Notes: generated by a model from the sequence alone, not told the origin. A stretch of 64,000 bases of DNA from Guadua angustifolia (GCA_036346375.1 CM070508.1:38460862-38524861), one strand, 5' to 3'. Positions 1 to 12,358 are shown, numbered from the stretch's first letter. Numbers and translations are program-made.

Positions 1-1030
1 TTGGGTTAGCCCTTGCATGGCTGTGTGAGTGGGCAAATCCTAGCCCTTAGATGAGTTCTCTAGGGTTGAGGGACTCATCCAAGGGTGCTAGGTGGCCCAA
101 GAGTTGTATAAATAGGGGTGGAGGGGTAGCCTCCTCCCCTTGAAGGTTTGAGTTGCTCCTTTGAGCTTTGCCCACATGAAGTGAGGCTTTGTAAACCTTC
201 CCACCAGAAATACAAAGAAATTAATTTACATTATTATGAATTTACATTCCGCATTTACATTATGTCTTTACTTTACGCAATTTAAATTCAGCATTTACGT
301 TACGCATTTACTTTCCCGCAATCTACATTCATGCAATTTGGATTTGCCTCCCCTCCTTCTAAATGCTGATCTTAGATGTTTTGAGTGTGTTCATATGGTT
401 TTACATCTCTTTTGCACTCTTTGATTGAGTAGAGATCATTTTTTCTTTAAAGTTCTAACTCTGTCCAGAACTTGTTCTTCGCGCAGCAGTTAGTATTTTA
501 TTTTTAGAAAAATCTAGAAAAATTATTTTTGAGTAATTCTTGTTGGAGCTTGTGCGGAACTCCTATATACATATGTAGAAACATCATCTTTTCTTTAAAG
601 TTCTTGAGGTGAAATTTGGTGGTGTTCTTCACGACTCTTCTGCTCATATGGAGAAAAATTCTCAAAATTTCTTGAGCTGTAGAAACCCACCAACCACCTG
701 TACAAATTGAGGACTGCTTCTGGAAATTCTGCTTTTGCTTTTCTGAAAGTGGCTTTTGTAGATTGAATTGATCTCCTTTCTAAAAGCTAGAGTTGAATTG
801 ATTCCTTCTCATTTTTGGACACTAGACAACCAGAATTGTGACTCAAAAATCCCCACATATTTTATGGTGCTTATCCATGCAAGTTAGGGGTACACATAGT
901 TGTCTAGGTTTTCGGGTTTTTCACGATTTCCTTTGAACGATCTTGTCAAGGTTTAATTTGGAGTATTTTGGGGGAAAATTTATTTGCGACCATTCACCCC
1001 GCTCCTCTGTTCGCCATCTCGATCCTTCAA
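1..1030 (+). repeat. Copia-1 5' LTR (truncated by window start)
   Basis: Positions 1-1030 repeat 9281-10409 with only a few mismatches per 100 bases, judged by eye. The 3' copy has about 100 extra bases near 9865-9985 that this copy lacks. The repeat ends in ...TCCTTCA, directly followed by the primer binding site. The A/T-rich stretch 220-310 is shared by both copies. No gene lies here. Confidence 0.93.
107..114 (+). promoter_or_regulatory. TATA box of Copia-1 LTR
   Basis: TATAAATA followed by a G-rich stretch. The same box is at 9387-9394 in the 3' LTR. Its place in the LTR suits the U3/R promoter, so transcription would start about 30 bases downstream. This is inferred from sequence only. 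Confidence 0.6.
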
Positions 1031-1031
1031 T

Positions 1032-1043
1032 TGGTATCAGAGC
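1032..1043 (+). other. Primer binding site (tRNA-iMet) of Copia-1
   Basis: TGGTATCAGAGC, complementary to the 3' end of plant initiator tRNA-Met, begins two bases after the LTR end. It primes minus-strand DNA synthesis. Confidence 0.92.
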
Positions 1044-1084
1044 CGGTTTCGCTCTCCCATAGATCTTGACCGGTCTCGAGAGCC

Positions 1085-2815
1085 ATGGCGAACAGACAAG
1101 TATTCCACTAAGCCTCCCATCTTTTGCGGTGTCGATTTTCCGTTTTGGAAATCCCGGATGGAGTCATACATCACTGCCCAGGACTTCCTGATATGGCAGA
1201 AGGTGAAGCTCCCATATGAGGTTCTTGCCGATGAGAACGTCACGGTCGGCAATATGGCTGACGTTGAGGCAAATGCTAAGGCGAGAACATTCTCATCTGA
1301 GGACTCACCGCGAGTGAGTATGATAGGATCTCTCACTGCGATCCGCTCATGAGATTTGGGTGACCCTCGATGCATACCATGAGGCACTACCCAAATCAAG
1401 ATCGTGGCGAGGATCAACACAAGCGTGAGTACAACAAGTTTGAACAACATTTGGTGAGAGTCTTGACGAGTGTTTTGGTCGATTTACTAAAATTTTGAGC
1501 GATCTCCGGGCGGTTGGTTGCACATACCCGACTCGGATAATGCTCGTCACTTCTTGACCGCTTTTCGATCTTCGTGTTTGGGAAATGAAAGTGACCACCA
1601 TCAAGGATACTACCGACTTATCGACCTTGACTCTTGGCGGGCTCTATTCCCGACTCAAGACTCATGAGATCGGCGTCGTCTCATGCAAGATGAAATCACG
1701 ATCGATGGCCTTGGTCACCGATCCCATTGGATCTTCTCTTGATTCTTCGATGGTTTTCCTCTCGCACTTTGCGAGCTAGCGATGACCAAGCGGACAAGTT
1801 TCCGGCGAGGTTGCTCTTTTAGCTCATAAGTTTTCTCACGCCTACAAGAGGGTGAGAGAGAGAAGAGAGGTGGTGGGATCACCGCTTGAATGTGGCGGCC
1901 CCAACCATATTGAGCGAATTGTCCCAAAGCGGAGAAGGGCAAGAAAGACTCGGCGGTTCGGCAAAACGACTACACCGACAAGAACGCAACAAAAGCCTCC
2001 GGTTCGTGGCCGTGGCGAAGAAATACCGCAACTTCTCGAAGAACAAAAAGCTCTTCCACAGCGTCCTCGCCGCCCTCGGCGACATCAGCCTCTCCGACAC
2101 GGAGACATGGAACGACGAAGGCGAGGATGATCCACAAGAGAAGAAAGGCGACGACGACTTCTCCGGCATGTGCTTCATGGCAAACACCAACGACATCAGC
2201 GACTCCGAGCTTTACAGCGACTCGGACGAGGTACCTTCCTATGCCCAGCTCAATGAAGCTTTTTGCAAATTAGGAAAATTTCATGCTAGAGCTAGAGCTA
2301 GGGTTATGGAGCTTGAGAAGGAAGTAGATACCTTGACTCGGGAGTTAGCTTCTCTTAGATCTTCTCCCACCCGAGTCACTGATGAATGTTCTTTGTGTGA
2401 TGCTTTGCTTGTGGAGCTTGAGAACCTAAGGACTTTGCATGATAGTGTGCAAACTGAACTTGAAAGTCTTAGGTCGAAGAATGCTAGCACTTATACTGTT
2501 GATGTTTCCCCTCTAGACGCTAGTTTTCTTCATACTCACGCAACTGCATCTTGTGAAAATTACCCTAAGCTACTTGCTGAAATTGATGCCATGAGTTGTC
2601 ACCTTAGGAAGCTTTCTGCTAGAAATGATGAACTTGAATTGCATGCTTCTAAGGACCCAGTCAGCTCATGTGAGGGCTGTAAGCAACTAAAACTTGATAA
2701 TAAAGCTTTGAATGCCAAGTGTGATCAACTTACTAAGGACTTACTAGTTAAGTCATATAATGGTTGCTTGTTGTGTGTTGGGGTTAAGGATGGCGTGGAT
2801 AAGGTCCACGCATGA
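1085..2815 (+). pseudogene. Copia-1 gag, N-terminal and coiled-coil parts, broken
   Basis: The Gag start is near ATG 1085, but a frameshift moves the reading to the frame covering 1091-1350. That frame reads KPPIFCGVDFPFWKSRMESY and AQDFLIWQKV, typical of the UBN2/Gag-like domain of SIRE-type elements. It stops at 1350, and 1353-1885 is Gag-like only in scattered pieces with frameshifts. A 309-codon frame at 1886-2815 holds an acidic Ser/Asp-rich stretch and then a heptad-like coiled coil (for example VMELEKEVDTLTRELASLR) with paired-Cys segments such as CSLC and CEGC. Gag would assemble the virus-like particle. No single frame spans the domain. Confidence 0.8.
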
Positions 2816-3620
2816 GCTTAGGAAGAAGTTAGAGGCCCGAGTTGGTAGAATTAGAGATGCTTCTTGTGCTTCCTATGAGTCTCTCAAATTTGAGGCGGCC
2901 GTGTATAGGGAAAAAAATATGCACGCTATTTGTTCGATCCTCTTCTTCTGGTTCTTCTTCTACTCCTTCCCTTGCTCTTCATCGCCTCACTTTTCTGAGA
3001 GTGTCAGTATCTTATGAGCACTCTCGAGAAATTTGTTGGAGGCAAGAAGAAGCTCAATCTCATTCTAGACCAGTCCAAGATTAGCAGATTCAATCAAGGT
3101 CTAGGATTTGATTACTTGGAGCACGCACGGGCGCATCCGCCTTCAGGTTATGCGTGCCTCCAAGAGTGGAGAGATAGTGGTAGCTCGGGGTGAGTACCAC
3201 TTGTGTTTAGGTCTCTTTGGGGTTATCCATGGGACTTACGGCGAAGGTGCTTCTCCTGTCACTTCTGCCTCTAGCAAGGCGAAGTATTCATGCACCTTCT
3301 GTAAGAAGGATGGTCACCTGGTAGATTTCTGTTTTAGACGCGCCAAGATCACGAGGCGTGAGTGTGTTGCTGCTCTTAGGGGTATTCAGGGTCATCCCCA
3401 GACTCTGAGTGCTCCTAAGGCGCACACTGCTACTAGGCAGGTTAGAGAGTCGCCTGTTTTTGGGCAGCGTCCAGGACTCGGTTTTCATGTTGTTCAGTCG
3501 AGTTTTAGTCCTAGAGTTGCTCGTGGTCAGTCTTTCCGCCGTCCTCTTGATATTCCTCGTTTTTCCCATCGAGGTAGATATCAGCGATGTGAGGTGTTTT
3601 CTGGTAGGAGATTTAGATAG
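2816..3620 (+). pseudogene. Copia-1 gag C-terminus with CCHC zinc knuckle
   Basis: After a stop at 2813 the Gag-like reading resumes in other frames. A frame at 3108-3620 contains CTFCKKDGHLVDFC (about 3292-3333), an intact C-x2-C-x4-H-x4-C knuckle that would bind template RNA. It is followed by an Arg/Phe/Ser-rich linker that leads into the protease region. Stops and frameshifts separate it from both the coiled-coil part and pol. Confidence 0.75.
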
Positions 3621-4839
3621 CCTCATTGGGATGGTCCGGCCTCTGCACCACGGCAGACCAAACCAGTGACAGCTCCTACATCTTCTACTAGAGTTGCTTC
3701 TTCTGATCTTGTCAGAGTCGAGCGTCAAAGAGACACTAGAGTCCAGTCTTCTTCCTCTATGGCTAGTAATTTGAGACGTCGTGTGATTCAGTATTGGGTT
3801 CCCAGGTCCTCACTTTATCCCAGTACTGAGTCTTCTCTCTCTCTTTTGACTTGATCGGGTTAAATCGGATGGGGAAGGGAGATGTTTGGATTGTTGACTC
3901 CGGTTGTTCTCGCCATATGACCGGAGACTCTCGTTGGTTCTCTTCCCTAGTCCGAGCCCTCGGTGATGAGTTGATCACTTTTGGGGATGCTTCTTCAGGT
4001 AGAGTCATTGCTAAATGTACTGTCTGCATTAATGAAAATTTTATTCTTAAGGACGTTGCCTTAGTGAGTAAGCTGCAATACAATTTGCTTTCTGTTTCTC
4101 AGCTTATCTTTGATTCATCAGGAGAGTTAGTTTGCGGGATTTCTAGATTTGGGAGAGTCTTTCGTGCTGATTTTTCTGTTTCTTCTAGAGACTCTCTTCG
4201 GTGTTTGATTATACGAATCCGTGATCTCTCCTTCGGCATAGGAGACTTGGTCACATTGGTTTTGATCATTTGAGCGAGTTAGCATTGCGATCTTATTAAG
4301 TGGTTTGCCCAAACTCAAGATGGTCAAAGACTTAGTTTACTCTCCCTGCCGACATGGCAAGATGATTCTTGCTTCTCATCCTCCGATCACCGTAGTGATG
4401 GTGATGCATCGAGACAGCTTTTACACATGGACCTTTGTTGGTCGGCTAGAGTCTTGATCGGCAGGAGGGAAGTGGTATGTCCTTGTCATTGTTGATGATT
4501 TTTCGAGGTATTCTTGGGTATTTTCATGGCCTCAAAGGATGAGACTTTTCTCACTTGAGAGGATTGGTTAGTAAGTTGTCTATTGAGCTCCCGGTGCATT
4601 ACGAGATATCTGTGATGATAATGGCACCGAGTTCAAGAATGCCTACTTTGAGAGTTTACGTGTGGAGTCGGTTTAGAGCATCGGTTCTCTTCTCCTTCGC
4701 CCTCGGCAAAATGGCGTAGTGGAAAGGAAGAACAGGACCACTGGTTGAGATGGCGGGCGATGCTAGATAGTCTGATACTCCTAGGAAGTTTTGGGTTGAG
4801 GCTATAGCTACTGCTTGTCATGTTTCCAATCGCGTTTTC
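3621..4839 (+). pseudogene. Copia-1 protease and integrase, heavily broken
   Basis: The frame 3851-4273 reads WIVDSGCSRHMTG, the copia protease active site (D-S-G), followed by the GAG-pre-integrase type segment KDVALVSKLQYNLLSVSQL. From 4274 integrase pieces lie in shifting frames: VLVIVDDFSRYSWVF (about 4480-4520), CDDNGTEFKNAYFESLR (about 4612-4662) and PRQNGVVERKNRT (about 4700-4740). The D, D and E positions of the DDE core are therefore recognisable but not joined. At least six stops or frameshifts rule out function. The stretch 3621-3850 is a Ser/Arg-rich linker. Confidence 0.82.
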
Positions 4840-6003
4840 TTGAGAGCACATTTGCATCGTACTTCTTATGAGTTGAGGTATGGGCGAAAGCCCAGTGTTT
4901 CTCATTTTCGCGTTTTTGGTTGCAAGTGTTGTATCTTGAAGTCTGGTAACCTAGATAAGTTTGAGTCTCATTCTTCTGATGGTATTTTTCTGGGTTACTC
5001 GACTTCCTCTCGTAGCTATAGGATCTGGAGTTGTGATGCGAATAGGATCATAGAGACCTGTGACGTGACCTTTGATGAGGCTAGCCTAGGAGCTAGACTT
5101 GATATTTCAGGCTCTTCTTATCCCTCCGAGACCATCTTTGTAGAGAATGAGGATGATGGAGATGATGGTGTTCCACCTGATCCAGTCTCCTCTACACCTG
5201 AGGTGCCTCCTGTTTCCATTTCTACAACTCAGGGAGACCTACCCTTGCCTTCGGACTCTTCTTCAGCGAGTGGCTCTGTTCCTACCTCTTCTCCTCAAGA
5301 GGTAGAGGCCACTCGCTACAGTCCTCCACGACACATTCAGCGTTCTCATCCACCTGAGCAGATCATTGGTGATCTATTTGAGCGTGTTACATGCTCAAAA
5401 TCAGGCTTATCTTCTTTCTGCCTTCACTCTGCCTTTGTTGCCTCTTTTGAGCCAAAGGATGTTACTCATGCATTATCCGATGAATCATGGATTAATGCTA
5501 TGCATGAGGAACTAGAAAACTTTGAGAGGAACAAAGTTTGGAAGCTTGTAGAGCCCCCATATGGTCATAATGTCATTGGGACCAAGTGGGTGTTCAAAAA
5601 CAAGCAGAGTGAGGATAGGGTTGTCATTCGTAACAAGGCTAGGCTAGTTGCACAGGGCTTCACTCAGGTTGAGGGTCTTGACTTTGAGGAGACCTTTGCC
5701 CCTGTAGCTAGACTAGAGGCGATTAGAATCATGCTTGCATTCTCTGCATCCCAGGGCTTCAAGCTCTATCAAATGGATGTCAAGAGTGCATTCCTCAATG
5801 GCTTCATTGAGGAAGAGGTGTATGTCAAGCAACCTCCAGGATTTGAGAACCCCAAATACCCGAACCATGTCTACAAGCTTTCCAAAGCCTTGTATGGACT
5901 TAAGCAGGCCCCTAGAGCTTGGTATGAGAGGCTTAACTCTTATCTTCTCAGTCATGGTTTCAAAATGGGTATAGTAGACAAAACTCTATTCATCAGACAC
6001 TAG
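4840..6003 (+). pseudogene. Copia-1 integrase C-terminus and reverse transcriptase N-terminal half
   Basis: This 387-codon frame is the longest intact piece of pol. It opens with the copia integrase C-terminal segment (FRVFGCKCCILKSGNLDKFE, FLGYS), then a Ser/Pro-rich linker to about residue 190. The RT follows: WINAMHEELENFERNKVWKL, GTKWVFKNKQ, NKARLVAQGF, FAPVARLEAIR and YQMDVKSAFLNG (first catalytic Asp), then KALYGLKQAPRAWYERL. It ends at TAG 6001 where a Tyr- or Gln-like codon is expected, and RT continues in the same frame after the stop. Confidence 0.9.
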
Positions 6004-6968
6004 GATTCTCATTTCGTTCTCGTTTAGATTTATGTGGACGATATTATCTTTGGTGGCTCATCTCAGTCTCTTGTGTCTCATTTTTCTAAGGTAATGAGCA
6101 CAGAATTTGAGATGAGTATGATGGGTGAATTGAGCTACTTTCTTGGCTTCCAAATCAAGCAGACTCGGGAGGGTACTTTCCTGCACCAAGGTAAGTACAC
6201 TCGGGACCTTCTGAGGCGGTTTGATATGTCTGATGGGAAGCCCGTGATGACTCCTATGGCCACCATTGCTGTCCTCGAGCCCGATGAGGATGGTGAGCCT
6301 GCTGATCAAAAGGAGTTTCGGAGCATGATTGGCTCTCTCTTGTATCTTCTTGCCTCATGCCGGACATACATTTTCTTTGTGTGTATGTGCGCTCGCTTTC
6401 AGGCTTCTCCTCGCGTCTCTCATCGCTAGGCGGTGAAGCGCATCTTCAGGTACCTTCGAGCTACCATTGATTATGGTATCTGGTACTCTTCTTCCTCTTG
6501 TCTATCCCTTAGGGCCTTTTCCGATCTTGACTTTCTTTGGTGTAGGATAGATAGGAAAAGCACTTACGGCACTTGCCAATTCATTGGCACTTCTCTTGTT
6601 TCTTGGTCATCTAAGAAGCAGTCTAGAGTCGCCTGATCCACGGCGAGGCGAGTATGTTCTTTGCAGACTAGGTGCTCTGGATGAGATCGACCTTGCGGGA
6701 CTTTGGGTTAGAGATAGAGAGTGTTCCACTTTTACGTGATAACACTACGCTATTTGCATTGCCAAGAACCAGTCAGGCACTCCGGACCAAGCACATTGAT
6801 ATTAGATATCACTTCCTTAGAGACCATGTGGAGAAAGGAGACATAGTGCTTCAGTTTGTGGAGAGTGACCACCAGTTGGCCGATATCTTTACCAAGCCTT
6901 TGGATAGCTCTAGGTTTGTTGCCTTGAGGAGTGAGCTCGGAGTTGTGTGCCCTTACGGCCTTCTGTGA
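6004..6968 (+). pseudogene. Copia-1 reverse transcriptase C-terminal half and RNase H
   Basis: After the stop at 6001 the frame carries YVDDIIFGGS (about 6031-6060), the YxDD catalytic motif, then GELSYFLGFQIKQ and YTRDLLRRFDM. RNase H follows in pieces (6433-6636 and 6672-6968): RIFRYLRATIDYGI, SWSSKKQSRVA, KHIDIRYHFLRDHVEKGD and DHQLADIFTKPLD. Stops at 6427 and 6634, plus a frameshift near 6640-6670 where the SSxEAEY segment should be, break it. It would degrade the RNA strand of the hybrid during replication. Confidence 0.88.
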
Positions 6969-8735
6969 GGGGGAGCTGATCTGTATAATATGTATTATAT
7001 TTTATTTCAGTTTTTCCTTTCTTTTGTATTGCTCTGGGTGCTTATGGGTTTTATTCCTTAGAGTTATGAGTTCACTTCACTTAGACTTCTGGCATGCTTT
7101 GCATGGACCTCTCATCTTGTGTTGTAGGTTGCTTTCATGCTTAATTAGCTGTTCTCTCTTCTCTCTAGGTTGAGTTCCCTCACAGTCTTATAAGTCTAGC
7201 AGGTGTTGGGCCCCCTGGGTAGACAGGGTCTGTGTGCACTCCTTAGTTTGGGATCTAGAGGCAGCTTTCCTATGTTAGTCATTGGGGAAGATGAGAGCGA
7301 GTATGAGCCGTAGTGTTCTCCACCATCTTTTCTATGCTCTATAGCTACCCAGTTCGCAGTTTCTTGACTTCTTCCCTCCATTCTGTGTTTCTAACTTTAA
7401 TTGAGTTCTTTTCGACCATTCTTGAGCTTAATCTTGCTAATAACTCAATTTGAACCAGATTTGTGCTTAAAATGGAATCACATGTTGAGGGGGAGTTTAA
7501 GAATCTGTCTCATGCATTGCATATAGACTTGATTTTTCATTTTATGAGCTTTGTCTATTATGCAAATGATCCATGTTTTATTTTATACACCATGCTATAT
7601 TATGAAGAAAATTACTTGCTTAGATATGTCCAAGTTCATTTATCTTGCTAAGCTTACAAAAATTGAAAAATGAGCGTTAAAAGAAAAACTTGATAAAACA
7701 TGTTGCGTTTACTTGTTAAGTTTCTTCTCTAGGTGTTTTTGCCATGATTTGTGAAATTCTAGAATTCTCTAGAGTCCCTATATAAACTTGGGTGAATCTT
7801 GTTTGATCCATACTTGAGTCCTTCACTAGCTTAACAATGAAAATGCTAAAATGAAAGTGAAGCAAAATTGACTCTTTTTGTGCGCATTAGGCTCAACACC
7901 TCACATTCACAAGACGGCTTCTCATTGCACTTGAGATGAACTTGGAATGGGTTGTGTATGACCAAGATCATTCTCTTAAGAGTCCCTCTTGAGACGATCG
8001 ATTATGGCTTGAGTCAATTGCTTTAAAAATGCAAAAAAAGCATATGTGGGTAAAGCATGCAAATAATGTCAAACATTTGCACCCCGCTATGTCTTCAAAG
8101 ATTCAAAGAAAAATTTGCATACAAGAAACAAAAATAATCTCGAAGGACCTTGTATGAACTTCTAGATTCTCCAAAGTGTTGAGTAGGTTGAACTCTAGGC
8201 TTTCCATTTGATCCTTTGAATGGCTTTGCTTCTAGTCTTAAAACTAATGACAAGTATTGCTCATGTTCAATCTTGCTAAAAATGACATGGTTTTAATTAA
8301 ATCTTGCTAGCAAAATATTTATTTGCACTTGGACATGCCTTAGCTTAGTCTATTTTTGTCAAAACTTAGCTTGGTGTCATAACTTGTCTTGTTGGTCACA
8401 TGTATAATCTTCAAAACTCCCTAAGGCTGCATTACTTGCATAAAAACAACAAAAAAAGGGAGAAAAGAAAAATGCCATCTTGATGCCTATATTGCCAAAA
8501 TGGGGAGAAATCGTAGAAAAGGCATCATTTTGCATCTTGATTCATCTTAATTCTTATGATCTCTGTAAATCTTTGCTATCTTTCATAGATCATAAGTATT
8601 TCTAGTTGCCAACTTGGTCATGTTCTTGATTTCTATTTCTTTGATCAAGTTTGGCTTTGCATTCAAATTGCTTTCTTCTTCTCTTATTCAAACTCAAAAC
8701 TTATGCCTTTTCTTGTGTTTGTCAATATACTCATC
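6969..8735 (+). other. Copia-1 3' tail, no coding sequence recognised
   Basis: About 1.77 kb of A/T-rich sequence between RNase H and the final PPT. SIRE/Maximus elements may hold an envelope-like frame here, but I see no open frame longer than about 80 codons and no recognisable protein. Two G-rich tracts resembling PPTs occur near 6966-6975 and 7487-7495, in addition to the one next to the 3' LTR. Confidence 0.6.
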
Positions 8736-8746
8736 AAGGGGGAGAT
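8736..8746 (+). other. Polypurine tract of Copia-1
   Basis: AAGGGGGAGAT directly before the TG that opens the 3' LTR. It would prime plus-strand synthesis. Confidence 0.8.
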
Positions 8747-10409
8747 TGAAAGACCATGTGGAGGTCTACCCTTGTGTGTGATGAGTAATTGATGAGTTTT
8801 GAGCGTGGTTTGATTTGAATTTGACTTTGATTTGAAGTGAATTAGATTTGAAGCAATTTGAGTGTTGGTTACTTTTCTTAGTGCTACCGGCCTAGGGCGG
8901 TAGCATCGGAGCGTTTGAGAGAAATTATGTTCGATTAATGATTTTGGGATAATCATTGAGTATATATATGTGGGCATTGCTATGTGAAAGGTTTTTCCTT
9001 GTCTTTGATGGTTGTAGGGCGACGGTGCTAGGTCATAGTGAGGTGGAGGATGACCGGGACTAGGCGAGGAGCGTCGGAGGTCCAGACGGTCGGGAGATTA
9101 CCGGAAGATGACCGGAGACGGAGTCCGAGCAAAGCCAAGAAGATAAGGAAAGGAGATGATGCTAGCTAGATGCCGCGTGGATCAATGAGGGCCGTCAGAT
9201 CGCGGTCTAGTTGATAGGTTAGTGGGTCTAAGTAGTATGCTTCGAAAACCATGCAAGAAAACCCGGTATGTGTGTGGGTTTTGGGTTAGCCCTTGCATGG
9301 CTGTGTGAGTGGGCAAATCCTAGCACTTAGATGAGTGCTCTAGGGTTGAGGGACTCATCCAAGGGTGCTAGGTGGCCCAAGAATTGTATAAATAGGGGTG
9401 GAGGGGTAGCCTCCTCCCCTTGAAGGTTTGAGTTGCTCCTTTGAGCTTTGCCCACATGAAGTGAGGCTTTGTAAACCTTCCCACCAGAAATACAAAGAAA
9501 TTAATTTACATTATTGTGAATTTAAATTCCTCATTTACATTATGTCTTTACTTTACGCAATTTAAATTCAGCATTTACGTTACGCATTTACTTTCCCGCA
9601 ATCTACATTCATGCAATTTGGATTTGCCTCTCCTCCTTATAAATGCTGATCTTGGATGTTTTGAGTGTGTTCATATGGTTTTACATCTCTTTTGCACTCT
9701 TTGATTGAGTAGAGATCATCTTTTTTTTAAAGTTCTAACTCTGTCCAGAACTTGTTCTTCGCGCTACAGTTAGTATTTGATTTTTAGAAAAATATAGAAA
9801 AATTATTTTTGAGTAATTCTTATTAGAGCTTGTGCGGAACTCCTATATACATCTGTAGAAACATTTTGGCGTACACTTATTGCACCGTTTGGGAGCCATG
9901 AGGTGAAAACCGAGCCCCAAAATTTCTGCTTGAAGTTTCTGTCTATCTGTGTTCTTTGATTTTTGGTGATTTTTCCGTATGGATTCTTGAGGTGAAGTTT
10001 GGTGGTGTTCTTCATGACTCCTCTACTCATATGGAGAAAAATTCTAAAAATTTCTTGAGCTGTAGAAACCCGCCAACCACCTGTTCAAATTGAGGAGTGC
10101 TTCTGGAAATTCTGCTTTGCTTTTCTGAAAGTGGCTTTTGTAGTTTGACTTGATCTCCTTTCTAAAAGCAAGAGTTGAATTGATTTCTTCTCATTTATGG
10201 ACACTAGACAACCAGAAATGTGACTCAAAAATCCCCACATATTTTATGGTGCTTATCCATGCAAGTTAGGGGTACACATAGTTGTCTAGGTTTTCGGGTT
10301 TTTCACGATTTCCTTTGAACGATCTTGTCGAGATTTGATTTGGAGTATTTTGAGGAAAAATTTGTTTGCGACCATTCACCCCCCCTCTGTTCGCCATCTC
10401 GATCCTTCA
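8747..10409 (+). repeat. Copia-1 3' LTR (complete, 1663 bp)
   Basis: Starts TGAAAGACCATG after the PPT and ends ...TCCTTCA. Its last ~1.13 kb matches 1-1030. A TATA box lies at 9387. The ~100 bases at about 9865-9985 are absent from the 5' copy, which could be a deletion there or an insertion here. No gene is seen. Confidence 0.93.
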
Positions 10410-12155
10410 GTTTTGTTTGTTCTTGCTATCTATTTTCTTTTTGCCATTTTTAATTGTTGATTTCTATTTCTTCCTTGTTGTGCGACGTGTAGACGCTGAC
10501 GTCCCAGACGAGGAGGATGATCTTGCTATAGACCCAGACTTTGAGACAAACAACGCAGAGCAAGGCAAGCACATCCTTTATCATGTTGATCCCAATAATT
10601 CACCTACAATATGTTGTTTTTGTCAATGTATTATGCATACGAGTAATTCTCCATAAAAACTGCTATTCTGGGCAAGAACATTAGTTATCCTTGTATATTG
10701 TGGATTTTCTTAATCTGTATGACAATGTGAACCTTGTAACCTTATGTGTGGTTTAGACATAATTAATGTCACTCTGGGCATAATCGCTAGTTTATTATAT
10801 CTGCTTAGCCATGCTTAAATTAAACTGGTTCATTTCCAAAATTGCTTAACTGAACAACTGTCATTCGGGAAAAGGTTGCTAGTAGTTTAATGAAAACATA
10901 AAATAAAACTATTATTTTGACACAGGTGATTATTGGCAATAGCCGGTTGAGCAAAGGGAATTGCTCGTAGTGTAGGGTGATGTATCGCCCGTGTCAGATT
11001 AAGGACCAAACAATGGGACGCTATTGATCCAAGATTTTCGTGCAACCACGAGGACTATTATAGGGTAGCCTTAGCCTATTAAGTTATTTAGACATGGCTT
11101 TGCTCTTTGGTAAGCGAGAGCTAGCGAAAGCACTCCCTTTTGGATTGCTTGTGAGGGGCTTCCACATAGTTCGTGTGGGTAAATGCATACCGGTACAACG
11201 GTGTACGCCTTGCCTTGAACAGAAATGGTGTGTTGGTGTGCTGAAAGTGGATCCACAACTTGGATGTGTGTTTCTATTTCTATGGTGAGGGCTTAACGTC
11301 CCGGGCTAGAACGAAGTCATGTCTAGATAATGTAACGGCTCTGTATGATCTCTTTGCCAACACAACTAAGGAAGTATGTCGTATGGCCTAGCAAAAAGGG
11401 TGATCATTCCTTGTGGGTAAAGCTGTACACCTCTGCAGAGTATAAAATCTAATCGTTTGGCCGCGCCCGCGGTCATGGGCACTTGGTGAAGTCATCCCAA
11501 TGTTAGACTTTGGTATTTTATAAAAAAATAGGTTTCAGTTTGAAACTGTATTTGGCATCCAGTTTTATGTCAAAAGAAATCGACACTTATCATTGTTCAG
11601 TTAGGTAGACTAGTTATGGATTGCAATTACTTTTGTACGATTACAATGTTCATTAGCAATTTTATAAATTTCGGTTTGCAATCTATTATATCCATATGAT
11701 TTCATTTCTTTATGCAATTGCTAAATAACCTAAAGCCTTTCATTGTTTAAGCCTGCATGCTTATTTATATGCATTTGTGAAGCACTATCATGTCTTGCTG
11801 AATACCAATGTACTTAAACTTTGCTATCTACATTGTCTCAGAGGACGAAGCTTCAGTCATGCCGGACGACTTGTACTCCATGGGGATTTTGACGACGATT
11901 TCTTCTAGGGTTGGCCTAGTCAGATTCCTATGTGTTGGTTGGGTATACTACATGGCTTTTGGAAATTTCTTTTGACTCTTTCTGCTGTGTAATATTATTG
12001 CTTGAACTCTGTGTACTCTATTAATCTCGTGCAGGTTATAAATATCATGTTCTGGTTGTGATATCGATGTTGTAAACATGTGTGTACTAGCTACTAATCT
12101 AGGGACTTGTATTTTATAAACATGGAGATTCCTATTCCTTGAATGGGGTCTCACA
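10410..12155 (+). repeat. Gypsy-A 5' LTR, right-hand 1746 bp
   Basis: Aligns from its first base with 52777-54526. It begins GTTTTGTTTGTTC at the Copia-1 boundary and ends GGTCTCACA just before the PBS. The short frame 10366-10656 straddles the Copia-1/LTR junction and is chance. Nothing else coding is seen. Confidence 0.92.
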
Positions 12156-12159
12156 GCTT

Positions 12160-12172
12160 TGGTATCAAAGCC
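12160..12172 (+). other. Primer binding site of Gypsy-A
   Basis: TGGTATCAAAGCC, four bases after the LTR end. It differs by one base from the initiator tRNA-Met complement used by the other elements here. Confidence 0.85.
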
Positions 12173-12358
12173 ATAGTGACTGTAGTAAACCCTGGAAGTT
12201 AAGGTCATCAGTTAGAAATATAAAACTTAATTTATGTTGAGTCAAAAATTCATTCCCCTACTAATAATGGAATTTAGCATATTTGCTAATTTTCTTATTT
12301 GTAGTTTCTTAACTTTCATAATTATTTATTAATCTCACACCCTCTTTTATTTTTGTAG

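Larger units (their letters stand above)
1..10409 (+). mobile_element. Copia-1: SIRE/Maximus-type copia LTR retrotransposon, 5' end cut by window
   Basis: A near-complete copia element bounded by a direct LTR repeat; the first ~534 bases of the 5' LTR lie left of the window. Order is LTR, PBS, gag with a long coiled-coil part, protease, integrase, RT, RNase H, a ~1.8 kb 3' tail, PPT and LTR. RT and RNase H lie after integrase, which defines copia, and the coiled-coil Gag plus long 3' tail fits the SIRE/Maximus lineage. Many stops and frameshifts make it non-functional. It sits inside the 5' LTR of Gypsy-A: the base after its end (10410, GTTTT...) continues the LTR sequence seen intact from 52777. 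The left TSD is outside the window, and GTTTT is predicted. Confidence 0.93.

Noticed and set aside
1032..1043. tRNA-like sequence at this and other PBS sites
   Set aside because: Each is only the 12-14 bases complementary to the tRNA 3' end, next to an LTR. No tRNA gene fold is present.
1037..1450. A 137-codon minus-strand frame
   Set aside because: It is a shadow of Copia-1 gag, which has recognisable family motifs on the plus strand.
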